DNA of 64,000 nt from Phlebiopsis flavidoalba (Eukaryota > Basidiomycota > Agaricomycetes > Polyporales > Phanerochaetaceae), in assembly GCA_035772785.1 (NCBI GenBank), contig JAOCPU010000009.1, positions 248,001 to 312,000 on the forward strand. The letters are read 5' to 3'. Positions 1 through 10,935 of the stretch are shown here, in pieces. The notes beneath the pieces were generated by a model. That model searched no databases. It was not told where the DNA came from and was given only the letters and a program-made list of their open reading frames with translations. Position 1 is the stretch's first letter, and every line of letters begins with the position of its first letter. The translations under genes and the position numbers were made by a program.

Positions 1-285
1 ATTGGCGACCATCGGGTCAATATACAGAGGAATATTCGTGCTATTATGCAGCTGGTACGTCAACCATGATAGCAGGAGGACGCGCCGAGTTTGTAACTCT
101 TCCGTAGGCTTGCACGTTCTACGTCGCGTCTTTGTGGCTGCTTCCGGCTCAGTTTAATGTTCTGACTTCCCATCAAAGAGGCCACTCTTAACCATTCTCA
201 AGTGACTGCCATCCTCTAAAAACCAATTTCGTTCACTAGTGGCGCGGATGGGTGGTATTTAAGGGAATGTGTTTCGAGATGCACG

Positions 286-2311
286 GACTTGAAACACGAA
301 GTGCGGAGTGCTGTAGCGATGCTTCTGGATCTTGACATCGTGAAGGTGAGCATTTTGTCGATTCGTCGCTCAACCCCAATGTTCACAATTATTCCCAGAC
401 TTTCCAGAATTTCCATCACGAGATTAGGTTCCAGATTGAGCTCGCGAACGAGCACAGGGAGTTCATAAGCGGTAAGAAAAACGGCAAAAGATCAACAAGA
501 TCATGCAGACTACCAACGTGAAGATCAAATTCGAGACGTTCAATGAGCACAACTTCCTCATCGACATCGCCGGTAACGATGCGTCGGTCTTGCAAGGTCT
601 TACTCTGCTTCAGGAGGAGCTTCCCGCCGAGATTTCTTTCCATGTTCCCGAGTCATACCATAAGCGCATCATCGGCGTCGGTGGCCGGAGCATCCAGCGT
701 ATCATGAAAAAGTACGGGGTCTACGTCAAGTTTTCGAACGCAGAGGAGTTTGCCGCTATGGGCGGCTACAACGACAATGAGGACAACGTTGTCGCCAGGA
801 CCCCCGCGAAGAACGCTATGAACTTGGATAACTTAAAACAATCCGTAATGGAATTGGTCAACCCCAAGGCAAGTGCCCGCGAGCTTGACGGATATGAGCA
901 CATTGACACGAATACGTCTTTCAGGTGATAAGGACTACATTAATGAGACCGTCTCCGTCCCTCGCAAATATCACCGCACCCTTCTCGGCTTAGGGTGCGA
1001 GAGAAGAGCATCTTCGTGCATGATATCGAGGCCAAAAAACTCTAACTCTAAGGTCCGCTTCCCGACAAGGAGGTCGCCTCTGACATCGTCACCATCTTCG
1101 GTCCAGAGAGTCAGGTGCAGATCGCTGCGACTATGTTATTGGTGAGTCTAGACCCTCGTGGTTGCACTCCCACATCTGGCTCAACTCTGGTAAGGATCAT
1201 GTTCCGTTCGAAGCTGAGATGGCCGTTCCCTCCAAACTCTGAACTCGCCAGTAGTCTGTGGGGCTCCGGAGTTCGCCGCCTTTGTCGAGAAGATCAAGCG
1301 TGACTTCCAAGTTGTCATCTCTCCCAACATCAAGAATTCGACCCCGAGCCCCGGTCATTCTCCAGAGCCTCCCACTGAGTGCTCTTTCAAGTTTAGGTGC
1401 CAGAGGAGCAACAGCGACTTTTTGGTCACAGCCCGAGAGGTACTCGAGCAGTTCTTAATCAACCACGTGTTCCTGTCTACCCCTCCATCACCCCACGCAG
1501 TCACAAGCGCGGTGATTCCTTCGCGGACGCGTTCCCACAGACTTCGATAGCAAGGTCTTACCCACCGCACGCACGCGTCCATCAGAGTACGAGTCCCTTC
1601 CTCTCTTCCGCAACACAATTGACTTACGTATCCTGCAGATTCCGCCGATCTGGGTCGACCCTCTGAGTCTATGATAGACAGACGGCTGCGACTGGGCGCC
1701 ACGTCCTCCTCCCCCGACGTCAAGGCTCTATTCAACGGTTCCCCGTCATACATTTACCATGTTGAGGAGGAGGACGATTATGATCAGCCCAACTACGTTC
1801 CTGGCCCAGCCACTGACTACTGGTCTTCCTTGAATCCCATGGTACGTCACCCCAAGCTCTTCATTCGTATTCGCGCCGGCTGATACACAATAGGGTACTG
1901 GCCTACAGACCCCGCGCACGGCAAGCCGAAGATGCGCTCAAGCGCGGCTCAGACTCTTTGTTGGAGGCGAAGCTCAGGGACCAATACTCGAAGCCCAGGT
2001 CTCTCACCAACAGAGCCCAGTCTCTTGACCTCACCATGTCCCTTACGAGGATCAACGAGGCCTGGTCACGACTGTCTCGCCCGGAGTCACCGGACGCTTC
2101 CCTTCTCGAAACCGGCGGATCCAGCCCTAACTCTGCCACTGCACCCTCCTTCCCGAGCGTGTACGCTTCGCCAGCTGCACCACGGTCTGCGGCCCCATCC
2201 ATCCACGGTAGCATTGGGCGCTCCAGTGCCGTGCTCGATGATGAGTCTGTTGAGGAAGTCTCACGCGTCATCTCGAAACCTTGGCCTGTGAGCTCGCCGC
2301 CAACGGACTAA
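286..2311 (+). CDS. KH-domain RNA-binding protein (5' end uncertain, frame-broken)
   Basis: This is a spliced gene read in several frames. The segment at 503-870 encodes a clear KH-type RNA-binding module: the run YHKRIIGVGGRSIQRIMKKY at about 655-715 has the GxxG loop (GVGG) between two helices. A second KH-like segment follows at about 920-1140 (VSVPRKYHRTLLGLG, then IVTIFGPESQVQIAATMLL in another frame). Upstream coding-like text (HEIRFQIELANEHREF, about 412-460, and DLKHEVRSAVAMLLDLDIV, about 286-345) shows that the start lies before 503, perhaps before the window. The tail (about 1960-2311) is Ser/Pro-rich and ends at TAA. KH proteins bind single-stranded RNA and act in mRNA stability or translation; the exact orthologue is not identified. 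The frame changes between 900 and 1400 are too close for introns alone. Confidence 0.7.
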
Positions 2312-2775
2312 TTGAACCAGCCCAAAGGACTACGCCTCTGTAGATGTGGCGTACTGAGTACAGTGTGTACACTGTTTCGCTTGTTGATCAATTCTACACC
2401 ACTTCTCATTTCGCTGTAAATCGTCCCACTTCCGTGGGGCCATGTAATGGTGTATCCACTAACGCCCTCGTTTTTTCGTTTCACTTCTGTTTTTTCTCTC
2501 TCTAGCTTAGCAAGCTCCAACCAGACACCCCCGCAATCATTCTATCGCATCCCACTCTGCTCGTCTCTACGTTGCCCAATTATCGCAAGCTACCTTAGAT
2601 CCTTGTACCATATTGCTACCTAGAGTTTAAAAGTCATTTCCCCGCCGTGGGCTGGTCAGAATGAATGTAAATGCCATCCTTGCTCATTCGTCCTCAGTCT
2701 GAATGCCCAAGTTCGCTTCCAAGTCCGATGGTATATTTGCTATTACACTACAATGCGCGTGTGGTGCTGATAACT
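2312..2775. other. convergent intergenic spacer
   Basis: This is the space between the stop codons of the KH gene (+) and the V-ATPase C gene (-). I see no gene in it; it should carry the two 3' UTRs and polyadenylation signals. Confidence 0.5.
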
Positions 2776-4388
2776 CTAGAGCGAGATCCATGGCACTTCG
2801 AACAGTACGAAGTCGAAGAACTCTTGCTCCAACAATGTCTGGTATTCGCCCGCGACCTCCTCAGAGTTCTGATTCGATTGAGCTTTCCCTTTTGCGTTGG
2901 TTCTGCGGCCTAGGTAGGCAAATTGGCCTTGTAGTGTTGTCAGAGTTCGCTTTGTTGTTTTTTCGATTCGGGCTAGACGACACGATATCAGCCGTCTATG
3001 TATGATGCCGAGGGTTCGAACGCTAACCTTCACGATAAACCCGGTGTAATTCGCTGGGAGACCGTACCGCAGTACGCTCTCCACGAACAAGTGAAAGGAC
3101 CTTTAGATGTACCAAAATCTGGAACGACTCGGAGAAGTTTGTTCTAGAGATTTGAAGAAGCTCGGTCTGAGAGAGTTTGTTGAGTTTGGTATTCGACAAA
3201 TTATGGGGTAGGACGCACCCAGAGTTCCTTCTCTGTCGTGTCAGCGGCTGCGAGTTCCTCCTTCTGTTTCACGATGAGGTCTTCTGAGAAGACGAAATCC
3301 CGGACAATGTACCTGTCACTGAGGTCAGTCGAGGTTATTCCATTGCGGAGGGCAAAACCCACTTGTTTTCTCTACACTTTTGTTGGAACTCGTCGTGTAC
3401 TCGCTTAAATATGACTACGGCGAAGAGGGTGAATTCGTCGTCTGAAGCGATACGTCTGCAATCACGTCAGCGTCTGAAGCCCTGCTGAGAGAGGATCCGC
3501 AGTCGTACACTGAGGAGCGGGGGACTATAAATCCAGTGAGTCGTTCGTACTTGAGATTCCAATCCTTCTCCAAAAGACTGTTTGGGTGCGGATGTGAGCA
3601 TCGCGTCGATCCCTACAGCGTGATGTATGCTTACTTTGGCACCGCAACGAGAACAGTCTGCATGTACTCAGAGTCTTGTATGAAATGCTCCTTCTTGACA
3701 ATGTCGGCTAGTGACTTTACAGAAAGGTTGCCACTGCGAAACACGACGTCAGAACAACGTTGCTTGAACAAGTACCGGGAACAACTCACGTCTTCTTGCG
3801 CTGCATTTGTGTCAGGGAGCCCTTGGCGAGATTGTAGTTCTGCAGTTTCGTCTTCATGACATTATCAATGGAGGTCATTTCCTAAGCATACGATCTGTTA
3901 ATGTATTAAATTTGTGCACATCTCAGTGGGCGCACCTTGATGAGAACATCAAGCATGTCTCGCAGTGACCGCTGCACGCCATACCGCCCCTCGTTCCAGG
4001 ACCAACCCCCAAGCAGGTATTCATCGACTGGTCTCTCGTTGACAAGGACGTGTTGAGAGAGCTTCGTGGCATCGTGGTTCAATAGATTGCGCAGTGTATC
4101 GACCGTCTTTGCGACAGTCGCTGTGAACACTGAGTCTTGCTTCGGAAGGTCTTCCGAAAGCGCGACAAGGGAATCCAGTGTACCTGTCTTCGGGATTGAA
4201 AATTATTTAGATGACGTTGTATATGTCTGAGGGAACAGAAATAAACCTTGAACGTTTGGAACGGGCAGCGGTGCCAGTTGTATAGACTTCGATTGTGCAC
4301 TCAGTTTGGTGTGCAGCTCTTGTAGGGTGCCCTCAGAGTCGCCGTCCTGGGGAATGGCAATGAGCCATGTGCTCTGATCGGACGGCAT
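2776..4388 (-). CDS. VMA5: V-type proton ATPase subunit C
   Basis: Subunit C of the vacuolar H+-ATPase is a stalk subunit bridging V1 and Vo that controls reversible disassembly of the pump. The N-terminus starts at 4388 with MPSDQSTWLIAIPQDGD, typical of the family. The most conserved block lies at about 3935-4140 (TVDTLRNLLNHDATKLSQHV, then YLLGGWSWNEGRYG). After an intron it continues through MTSIDNVMKTKLQNYNLAKG (about 3880-3800). The C-terminus (about 3075-2776) reads SVLRYGLPANYTGF, then LTTLQGQFAYLGRRTNAKGK, then an acidic end with TAG at 2776-2778. It is divergent from the sulfurtransferase gene over a 198-bp promoter. Several frame changes are too close to be introns; since the subunit is needed for V-ATPase activity, sequence error is the likelier cause. 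Confidence 0.9.
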
Positions 4389-4586
4389 AGTCTAGAGGTA
4401 GTGACAAGGATATGTCTGAGTACGTCGAATACAGGCCTCGTCTACCGCGGTGGTCGCTGCCGTGCACCGCGAAGATGAAGTCACCTTGTTGGGCCGGCGT
4501 CTGCGGCAGTGGTGGGTTTATGGGCGTCCTCCTCAATCACGCATAAGAGAGCAGTCTGTGAGAACGTCACTCGCGCACGTCCTGCG
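4389..4586. promoter_or_regulatory. divergent promoter region, VMA5 / sulfurtransferase
   Basis: The 198 bp between the two divergent start codons (4388 on -, 4587 on +) must hold both core promoters. I do not recognise a specific operator. Confidence 0.5.
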
Positions 4587-5874
4587 ATGTTTGCTCTTGC
4601 TACTAAAAGATCACCAAGCCTGCTACCGCGCTTCCTTTCTCCTAGACTCATGTCCTCGTTTGGCGATAACTGCCCGCTTGTGCTCACTCCGAGGCAGCTC
4701 TCAGACCTCGATCCAACCAAGGTCTCCGTGTTGGACGCGAGCTGGCACATGCCCAACTCGCCTCGTAAGGCGCGTGAGGAGTTCTTGAAGAGACATATTC
4801 CCGGTGCCCAATACCTGGACTTGGATGAGGTTGCAAGTTCTCATGAGCTGGGACTTAAACATATGATGCCTAGCCCGGAGACCTTTGCTCAGTCGTGCGG
4901 TGCGCACCGTGTCTCCGGTAGTCAAGTATAGCACTTATGGGAGCTTGCAGAGGGATTTGGTATCACTCCCGAGTCGCATGTCGTTCTGTACGTTCATTCT
5001 CTCTAACTTCCACCTCCGGACATACCTGACATGCATGTTTGCGTATCTTTAGGTATGACGCGCATGGGGTCTTTTCATCTCCCCGTGCATTATTTATGTT
5101 CCGCGCGTTTTGGGCACAAGCGGTCAAGTATTCTCGACGGTGGGCTCCTGAACTGGGAAGCGCATGGATGTACCATCGAAGAAGGCGAGGCTAAGAAAGT
5201 TCAGAAGTCCACATACCCTGTCCCTCAATTGGATCAGGATGTCATTCGCAGTGCGTAATTAGCTACACTAGAGCACCCTCGCACTCATCGGATCGCGAAC
5301 GACAGGCTATGAGCAAATTGTCAACAACAGTGCACTGGATCCATCGAAAGAGGATATCGCCGAACTCGTGGTGGATGCTCGCCCTAACGGAAGGTGACTG
5401 TAATCCAATAATGGCTATGCCTCTCTACTCACCCGTACATGCTTTCCAGATACACAGGCAAAGACCCCGAGCCTCGACCGGGTCTCTCATCAGGACACAT
5501 CCCGCACTCGCTTTCGCTGCCCTTCAGCACGTTCCTGCAGACAAGAACGTACACCCCGACCGGCGGAAGCCAGCCTATTACCTTCACCGAGATGGCCCCT
5601 TCGAGCTCACTGCATGCTGCGCTCGAAGACGCGGTCGGGAGGGAGTAACGCCGACCAGATTCGATCGGGAAAGCGCAGCGTTGTGGCGTCGTGCGGGAGC
5701 GGCATGACAGCCGGCGTTATTTGGCTCGCTCTGAGGATCATGGGCGTTGAGAAGGTTGGAATATACGACGAGTGAGGCAGGTTTATTCTCGTGCATGCTC
5801 GCCGCTGACATCGATATTAGTCCTGGACTGGGTATGCGACGAGGGAGAGCAGCAAGATCGAGAAGAGTGTCTAA
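4587..5874 (+). CDS. 3-mercaptopyruvate / thiosulfate sulfurtransferase (double rhodanese)
   Basis: This two-domain rhodanese transfers sulfur from 3-mercaptopyruvate or thiosulfate and is related to Tum1/MST. I chose the ATG at 4587 because the next 25 residues (MFALATKRSPSLLPRFLSPR) look like a mitochondrial presequence; an in-frame ATG lies upstream at 4509. The inactive first domain includes VSVLDASWHMP and FLKRHIPGAQYLDLDEV. The second carries the active-site loop CGSGMTAG with the catalytic Cys at about 5692; CGSG favours MST over classical rhodanese (CRKG). The last exon (5821-5874) encodes SWTGYATRESSKIEKSV. Two frame breaks can be pinned: four T instead of three at 5108-5111 (RAF-GHKR), and a missing G near 5770 just before the last donor, where the family has YDGSW. 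Confidence 0.88.
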
Positions 5875-6315
5875 AGATCAACTGAGAGCGCAGCGTGTGA
5901 TTACACTCTGATACACGACCCCTCCACCCCCGACATTCGGATATTGGGAACTGGACCCTTCGACCTAGCCGATGTACATACCATCTATCTGATCCATCTG
6001 CAAATATATCTCCCGTGAACGTTGGTGAATATTGGTCGCCGTCGGACACCATTGCGCGCAGTGCACAGATTTACTGTGCGCGGATGAAAACGGGCTTCTC
6101 GACAGCGCGCGCAGCAGTGTCAAGCACGGGACAATTCACTCCGAGGTTGTCGTAACAATCTAGTCGTATTGCCCTAAGCCTTACAATACTGATACACGAT
6201 GTTTGACTACTGAGTGAGGCGATGATATAGATAATAGATTACACATGATACTTTGGCCAAATGCGCACTGCTTAATGACCGCTCTTGCATGGAACCCAAA
6301 TCAGGACGAGACTAA
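5875..6315. other. convergent intergenic spacer
   Basis: I see no coding sequence or RNA gene between the sulfurtransferase stop and the stop of the unidentified minus-strand gene. Confidence 0.4.
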
Positions 6316-7150
6316 TTACTGCCGCTTGTACAAGTCGAGACCCTCGACAACTTGCGCGAGGACGTCAAGCTCCAGCTCCGGAAGAGCTTGCGCCGAGGAG
6401 GGACGATGTTGGGTGACTTGGTACTCGCAGTGATCCAGCACGCCTTATGAAGGGCGGGCTGGGAAAGGTGCGTGATCTTGCCTAGTGCGCACGCGCCGGC
6501 CGCCCGCTCTTTGTACACGACTTCTACGTCGGTGTCGGCGGCCTTGTCGAAGGAGCGTACATCGCCACCTGTGTCGGATGTCAGAGAAACGGCAGAAAGA
6601 ACAAGACAGGTGGTACGTACCCCTCGGGACAGTAAGACATTATATTTGAGACGCGTTTTGCGTCCTGGATGAGGCGTGCTCGGGCGTGATGGACGGGCTT
6701 TTTCGCACGTCGTCGGCGCCTTGGAGGTCGTGGACGAACTTGAACGTGAGGTTGGTGCTTGTGTACGCGGACGACGTCCATTTCTGAGGCGGGGAGGAAA
6801 GCGGGTCAGCGCGATCATAGGGGGAATTGTGGGCACAGGCTACATACCCTCTTCTCTTCTTCGTCCCAAACAGGAATTGGGAGCACGTCCCTGATGTCAA
6901 CGACCTCCCATGGCTCTTCTTCTCTTCTGAAATGCCTGTCGAAGAGCATGTTTGTCGTAGAGCGGAAGGAAGTGTGGGAGAGTGGCCTGTAGGTGATATG
7001 TAGCTTTGAACACACGCCTGTACGGAGGCGAGTGGGTGATCGGCGGGATGCGAGTGGTCGAGATACAAGGTAGTGTAGATACCCGGTTGCGCTGCGACCG
7101 ACTTTAAGTAATCAGGGGGGAGGCGGGGAGGCCAAGGAACTGCGGGCACC
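6316..7150 (-). CDS. unidentified spliced gene
   Basis: Coding-like text runs along the minus strand but I do not recognise the family. In order: PDYLKSVAAQPGIYTTLYLD (about 7110-7050) and SYISPTGHSP (about 7000-6970); then, after a frame change, LFDRHFRREEEPWEVVDIRD (about 6950-6890) and VLPIPVWDEEEKR. A likely intron (GTATGTAG to CCTCAG) leads to TNLTFKFVHDLQGADDVRK (about 6760-6705), a second leads to GDVRSFDKAADTDVEVVYKE (about 6570-6510), and the probable C-terminus reads ALPELELDVLAQVVEGLDLY, ending TAA at 6316. A small nuclear protein such as a Mediator subunit was considered but cannot be supported. Start and exon limits are approximate. Confidence 0.4.
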
Positions 7151-8725
7151 TACGAGAAGCTTTATCCTGGGCACAGCCGCCCGCACCGCTGACTGGGACT
7201 GGGAGTAATCAGCGTATGCTTGATTTCGATCTGATTTGTTTCCCGAGAGGGCAGTCTGCGGGCTGGCCTGCGTTGTTCGTCAGTTGGGACACGCAATGGG
7301 TGCAGACAGGGGCCACGTACCACCCACGGGGACGCGGCCAGGGATGGCGCGCCCTCGCTGTGGGTCCCCGAGGTGACGCGTCACGGATTGGCTCTGCCTC
7401 TCCTTTGATTCCGCACAGGCGGGGCCGTGCAGCTTTTTTTGCCTCTTTTTTGCCTGCAGTGGGCGATCGGGGGCCTCAGCACGCTGCACTAAGGCTGCGG
7501 TCGCCGGCGGGCGAACGCCTATTGTGGCGGAGACGGGCCCCGAGGCGCAGGGGGGCGCGACGGCATGGGGACGTCCCCAATGGGGCTAGGCTGGCGTGCG
7601 TGCAGGAGTCCCAGTCATCGGCCAACAGTTCACTCGATGTGCTTACACCGTCCCCGACCAGACACGTATCGCCTAAGCGCTGCTGACAAAGCAGCCCCCA
7701 ATGCATTCCGCTCGGGCCTCGTCGAAGAAAAAGAGAAAATTGAACCTCTCAGAAGGCGGTATATGTCGTGCAATGCATATCCGCGGGCTGTGACGGCGGT
7801 AGGGCGGATGAGACACGGCGGAGGAGGCTGTGAACAAGGCACTGATGCCGCCCTGGCCCGCAGCGGTAGCGACGCCACGTGGCCGCCACAATGCCCCGCC
7901 TTCGGATTTGGTCCTCGCGCCGGCTGATGCGCTCTATGGCGTTCTGCGAGTGATGGGGCCGACGGCCCCGACGGCGGAGGCACGTGGGAAGATCAATCGC
8001 CTCAGAGATTTGCCCCAGTGAGTCCCTCGCAGTAAGCTTCGTATAAGCCGCATTGCTTACTATGCGTGGACCGATTTATAATACCGCTGTTCTTGCTACA
8101 ACCCTCAGGTGGTATACCAAATCATGTAATGAATGGGCTTTGAGAACAACTCCCGGACGGTGTGTGGTCAGGATCTCAAAACTCGGGGCGGTGGCTCAAG
8201 GGCCTGGGCTTCACCACTCGCTTGGCCTACCCCCAGCGGATCGGTATCTTAGCCTACTAGGTGACGTTTACAGTCGGAATGATGTCTAGCGCTTTTCAAA
8301 TTCGACTTGTCGTCTATTCAATTAGCTTAAACTCAATATACTACCATTAGTTAGTACTATTTCATAGTCGTCGCGTTACTTCGAAGCTCTCATTTGCGAT
8401 AATTAAGAGTAATGGTTCTGCAAAGGGGCTAACCTAGCTATCATGATGCACACGCCGCGCTCCGATCTGACAACCGTAGTTCTATGTCAGCTTAGGCTTG
8501 AAATGATAGTCCGACTCACCTATGTCTAAGCTCTCACCGAGTCTTAGTGTAGCGTTTTGTGCTTATTTCAAGCCAGAGTCTTCCGATAGAATACATACGA
8601 ATGAGCTATGATCGCTCGCAACTTCCGTCAGACATTTTGTGCGTGCCAGTATATGATGACACAAGTAGGATCCGGCTCCACCCGAGAGGGGAGCAAAGCG
8701 ATGGCAATTCGAAGCTACTTACACT
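7151..8725. other. region without a recognisable gene
   Basis: The first half (about 7200-8030) is GC-rich with overlapping open frames on both strands but no family signature. The second half is more AT-rich, with no coding-like text that I can support. Confidence 0.4.
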
Positions 8726-9603
8726 TTACATAACAGCCACCACAGCACTGAGTAGCCCAAGAACGCCAGTCAAATCCCATGACACCGTTAGCGGACAACA
8801 TGACGGCGGCAAGACTAGAACGGTGGAGCTCTGGGTCGGGGCGCTCGAGGAGGTGGATGAGCCGCTGGAGCCCGAGACCCGACGATCGTTGACGAAGCTC
8901 CTCCACTCGACCCAGAGCCACTAATCGTGGGCTGTGAGGAGAGTGTTTGTACACTGTCTCCAGTCGCGTTCGTGCACGAGAGGTTTGATGGGAGAGTCGC
9001 CGAGCTGCTCAACGTGAGGTCGGCACCTACGATCAAGGGGTTAGTCAGGACCGCCTACAAACATCTAGCGTTGACGCATTACCTGGAACAGCTCGCCGTC
9101 GCCTCCGTCGAAGGTAAAAACTGCAAAGTAACGTTGACACCGTCCTTCACACCGCTGATATTCGCAGCTTGCAGGTCAATGGGGAAGCAAAAGCGGCCTT
9201 CGTCCCATGACTTGGAAGAAGGGGACAGCTGGCACAAAATCTCCGAAGCCTGCTGGGTTGCCTGACGTCGAGAGCTGGACGCCAACTGAATAGCACAGGG
9301 GTCAGTAAGCACTTCTATGTCCTCGCTAGTAGTACTCACATGCCCACTTGGGGTGCTCGCTATTGAGGGAGACGGAGCCACCGGTTAGAGGGAAGACGGT
9401 CGGTTAGACACCGAGCTAGTGTATCCATCTGTAGGGGCCCATGAGCGAGGTCTTTCCCCAAGTAGTCAGTAAACAGCTCACCGCAGAATGTTGGCTCGTT
9501 GTTCATGTTGAAAGGCCCTCGTTGGGGGCCGGGAACTGAAGTTGGAAGTGCGCGGAAGCGGAACCGAACAGAGCGGCGACAGCGAGTAAAGAGCTGAAGA
9601 CAT
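8726..9603 (-). CDS. BIM1-like copper acquisition factor (LPMO-like X325 family, GPI-type)
   Basis: This is a secreted, probably GPI-anchored copper-binding protein. It begins at 9603 with a hydrophobic signal segment (LLAVAALFGSASA) cleaved before HFQLQFPAP, so the mature N-terminus is His, the copper ligand of LPMO-like folds. Family signatures follow in order: GPFNMNNEPTFC (about 9515-9480), LTGGSVSLNSEHPKWA (about 9390-9340), GRFCFPIDLQAANISGVKDG (about 9200-9140), then ADLTLSSSATLPSNLSCTNA and a Ser/Thr-rich linker. The C-terminus is hydrophobic (GVLGLLSAVVAVM, stop TAA at 8728-8726), as expected for GPI attachment. Introns and at least three single-base breaks interrupt it, for example a short G-run at 9524-9528. 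The copper transporter Ctr lies directly upstream on the same strand; Bim1 is known to assist Ctr-dependent copper import in Cryptococcus. Confidence 0.85.
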
Positions 9604-9812
9604 GGCGGAGGAGTAAGCGGTCGTGGCTTTCCAAAGAGAGAGCACTAATGAACCTAGTGAGCGAGGCTGTGACGGTCCCATTAGGGGGTATAGTTTCGCT
9701 TTTATATGTTGCTCTCTAGGGAGGGGATCTGGTTATGGTCATTCAAAAAAAGATTTTTCACAAGTGCTTGTGCATGTTTTTTGTATTAGTAGAAACGCCG
9801 TATTCACAACCC

Positions 9813-9819
9813 TTTGCTC
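9813..9819 (+). promoter_or_regulatory. copper-response-like element upstream of the BIM1-like gene
   Basis: TTTGCTC matches the core recognised by fungal copper regulators of the Mac1/Cuf1 type. It lies 210 bp upstream of the BIM1-like start, in reverse orientation to the gene. A 7-mer alone is weak; the support comes from the cluster of three around this gene pair. Confidence 0.5.
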
Positions 9820-9959
9820 TGTATCAGCCGCATCCAGTCCGAACTGCGACAGAATGTTTTGGCGAGAAAAGCTGTCGAGTTTCATGTATTTGCAACCGAA
9901 CGCCGTCGTGGGATGCCACAGGCACCAGCAGCGAGGATATGCAGTAACAGCAGTTAACA

Positions 9960-9966
9960 TTTGCTC
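9960..9966 (+). promoter_or_regulatory. second copper-response-like element
   Basis: A second TTTGCTC in the same orientation as the one at 9813, 357 bp upstream of the BIM1-like start and inside the 494-bp spacer between the copper genes. Confidence 0.5.
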
Positions 9967-10097
9967 CTGCTGCAAGTATATACTCCCGCAATTCTATCAC
10001 ATCTCACTTCACAGCATTTCCATGTTATAGGACACGAGTTCCATCCAGGTTTAATATACAGGTAGAACCGAAGAGCCGAGTTGTGACTATTCTACTC

Positions 10098-10812
10098 TCA
10101 AGACGACACGATTTGGCCTAGTGAACAACGTGACCCCCGCGCGCTCCCTAGCCTTCCAAACAAAACTTCTCCAATTCCCAGGCCAACAACGATGGAGATG
10201 ATATAGGCCGCCCTGGAAGGTCCTGTAATATTATGTGATGTCAGGTCCAATCATGTCGTGACCGGGGACAGGAGCGGTACCCACATGACTGCGAGCATCA
10301 GCACGTAGCCGAGGAGAGCCTGGAGAGCGAAGGCGATACCACGAGGGATGTCGTGGGAGGCGATGAAGGGAGGGGACATCCGTGGCACGCGGTGCTCGCG
10401 AACGAGAGTGTTGTCTTTGGAGGGTGCCTCGTCGATATCGAGATCTTTCTTCGACACAGAGGAAACGTTGATGTCGGACTCGCTTCCAGGTGGCAAGCGG
10501 GTGGTCACAGAAGCGCGAAACACTTACACATGGATGAATGGGTCGGTCACAGAGCAAGTACGGACAAGATATATTGCCCAACCTTGCAGCCCATTTGAAC
10601 GTCTGCAATGGCACGTAAAGCAGACAGGTACACTGTCCAGGATGGCGAGCAATCCCAGTACGATACAGGCCCCCGCGATAGCACCGTGCGACGACGGGGT
10701 AAGGGTCTTAAAGAAGAGGTTTGTCTCCACCGACGAAGTGAAGCCAGGGAGTCATCATGACCTCCATACCGCTAGCGTCCGTAGAGTTGTCGGTCATCGA
10801 TGACATGTCCAT
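10098..10812 (-). CDS. Ctr-family high-affinity copper transporter
   Basis: Ctr proteins form trimeric plasma-membrane or vacuolar Cu(I) channels. The N-terminus (10812) is Met-rich (MDMSSMTDNSTDASGMEVMM) followed by TPWLHFVGGD. TM1 is near 10720-10640 (LTPSSHGAIAGACIVLGLLA). After a charged cytosolic loop, TM2 reads GIAFALQALLGYVLMLAVM (about 10340-10285) and contains MxxxM (MLAVM), the selectivity-filter motif. The next intron splits codon AT|G and leads to TFQAAYIISIVVGLGIGEVL (about 10225-10165), with GxxxG (GLGIG) in TM3. The stop is TGA at 10100-10098. One extra G (CCC at 10211-10213 on the plus strand) and one extra C near 10730 break the frame; without them the family motifs align. 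It lies just upstream of the BIM1-like gene on the same strand. Confidence 0.9.
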
Positions 10813-10928
10813 TGTGCAGAACAGCGAGCTGGATGTCTTTAGATATGGAGGAGACTGGCAAGAAGCGGCTAGCAACGAGTCTGCGCCGCGATAGGTTGAG
10901 GTTCGGCATAGGCCCGAGAGCCAAGCAT

Positions 10929-10935
10929 GAGCAAA
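10929..10935 (-). promoter_or_regulatory. copper-response-like element upstream of CTR
   Basis: On the minus strand this reads TTTGCTCA, a full match to the Mac1-type element, in the same orientation as the Ctr gene and 117 bp upstream of its start. Confidence 0.55.

Noticed and set aside
3010..3030. A B-box-like GGTTCGAAC suggesting another tRNA
   Set aside because: No matching A box, stems or terminator, and it lies inside the V-ATPase C gene.
8693..8699. Another GAGCAAA (TTTGCTC on -) near the copper genes
   Set aside because: It lies downstream of the BIM1-like stop codon, so it is not in either promoter; the same 7-mer also occurs elsewhere in the window, for example near 4588 and 20315.
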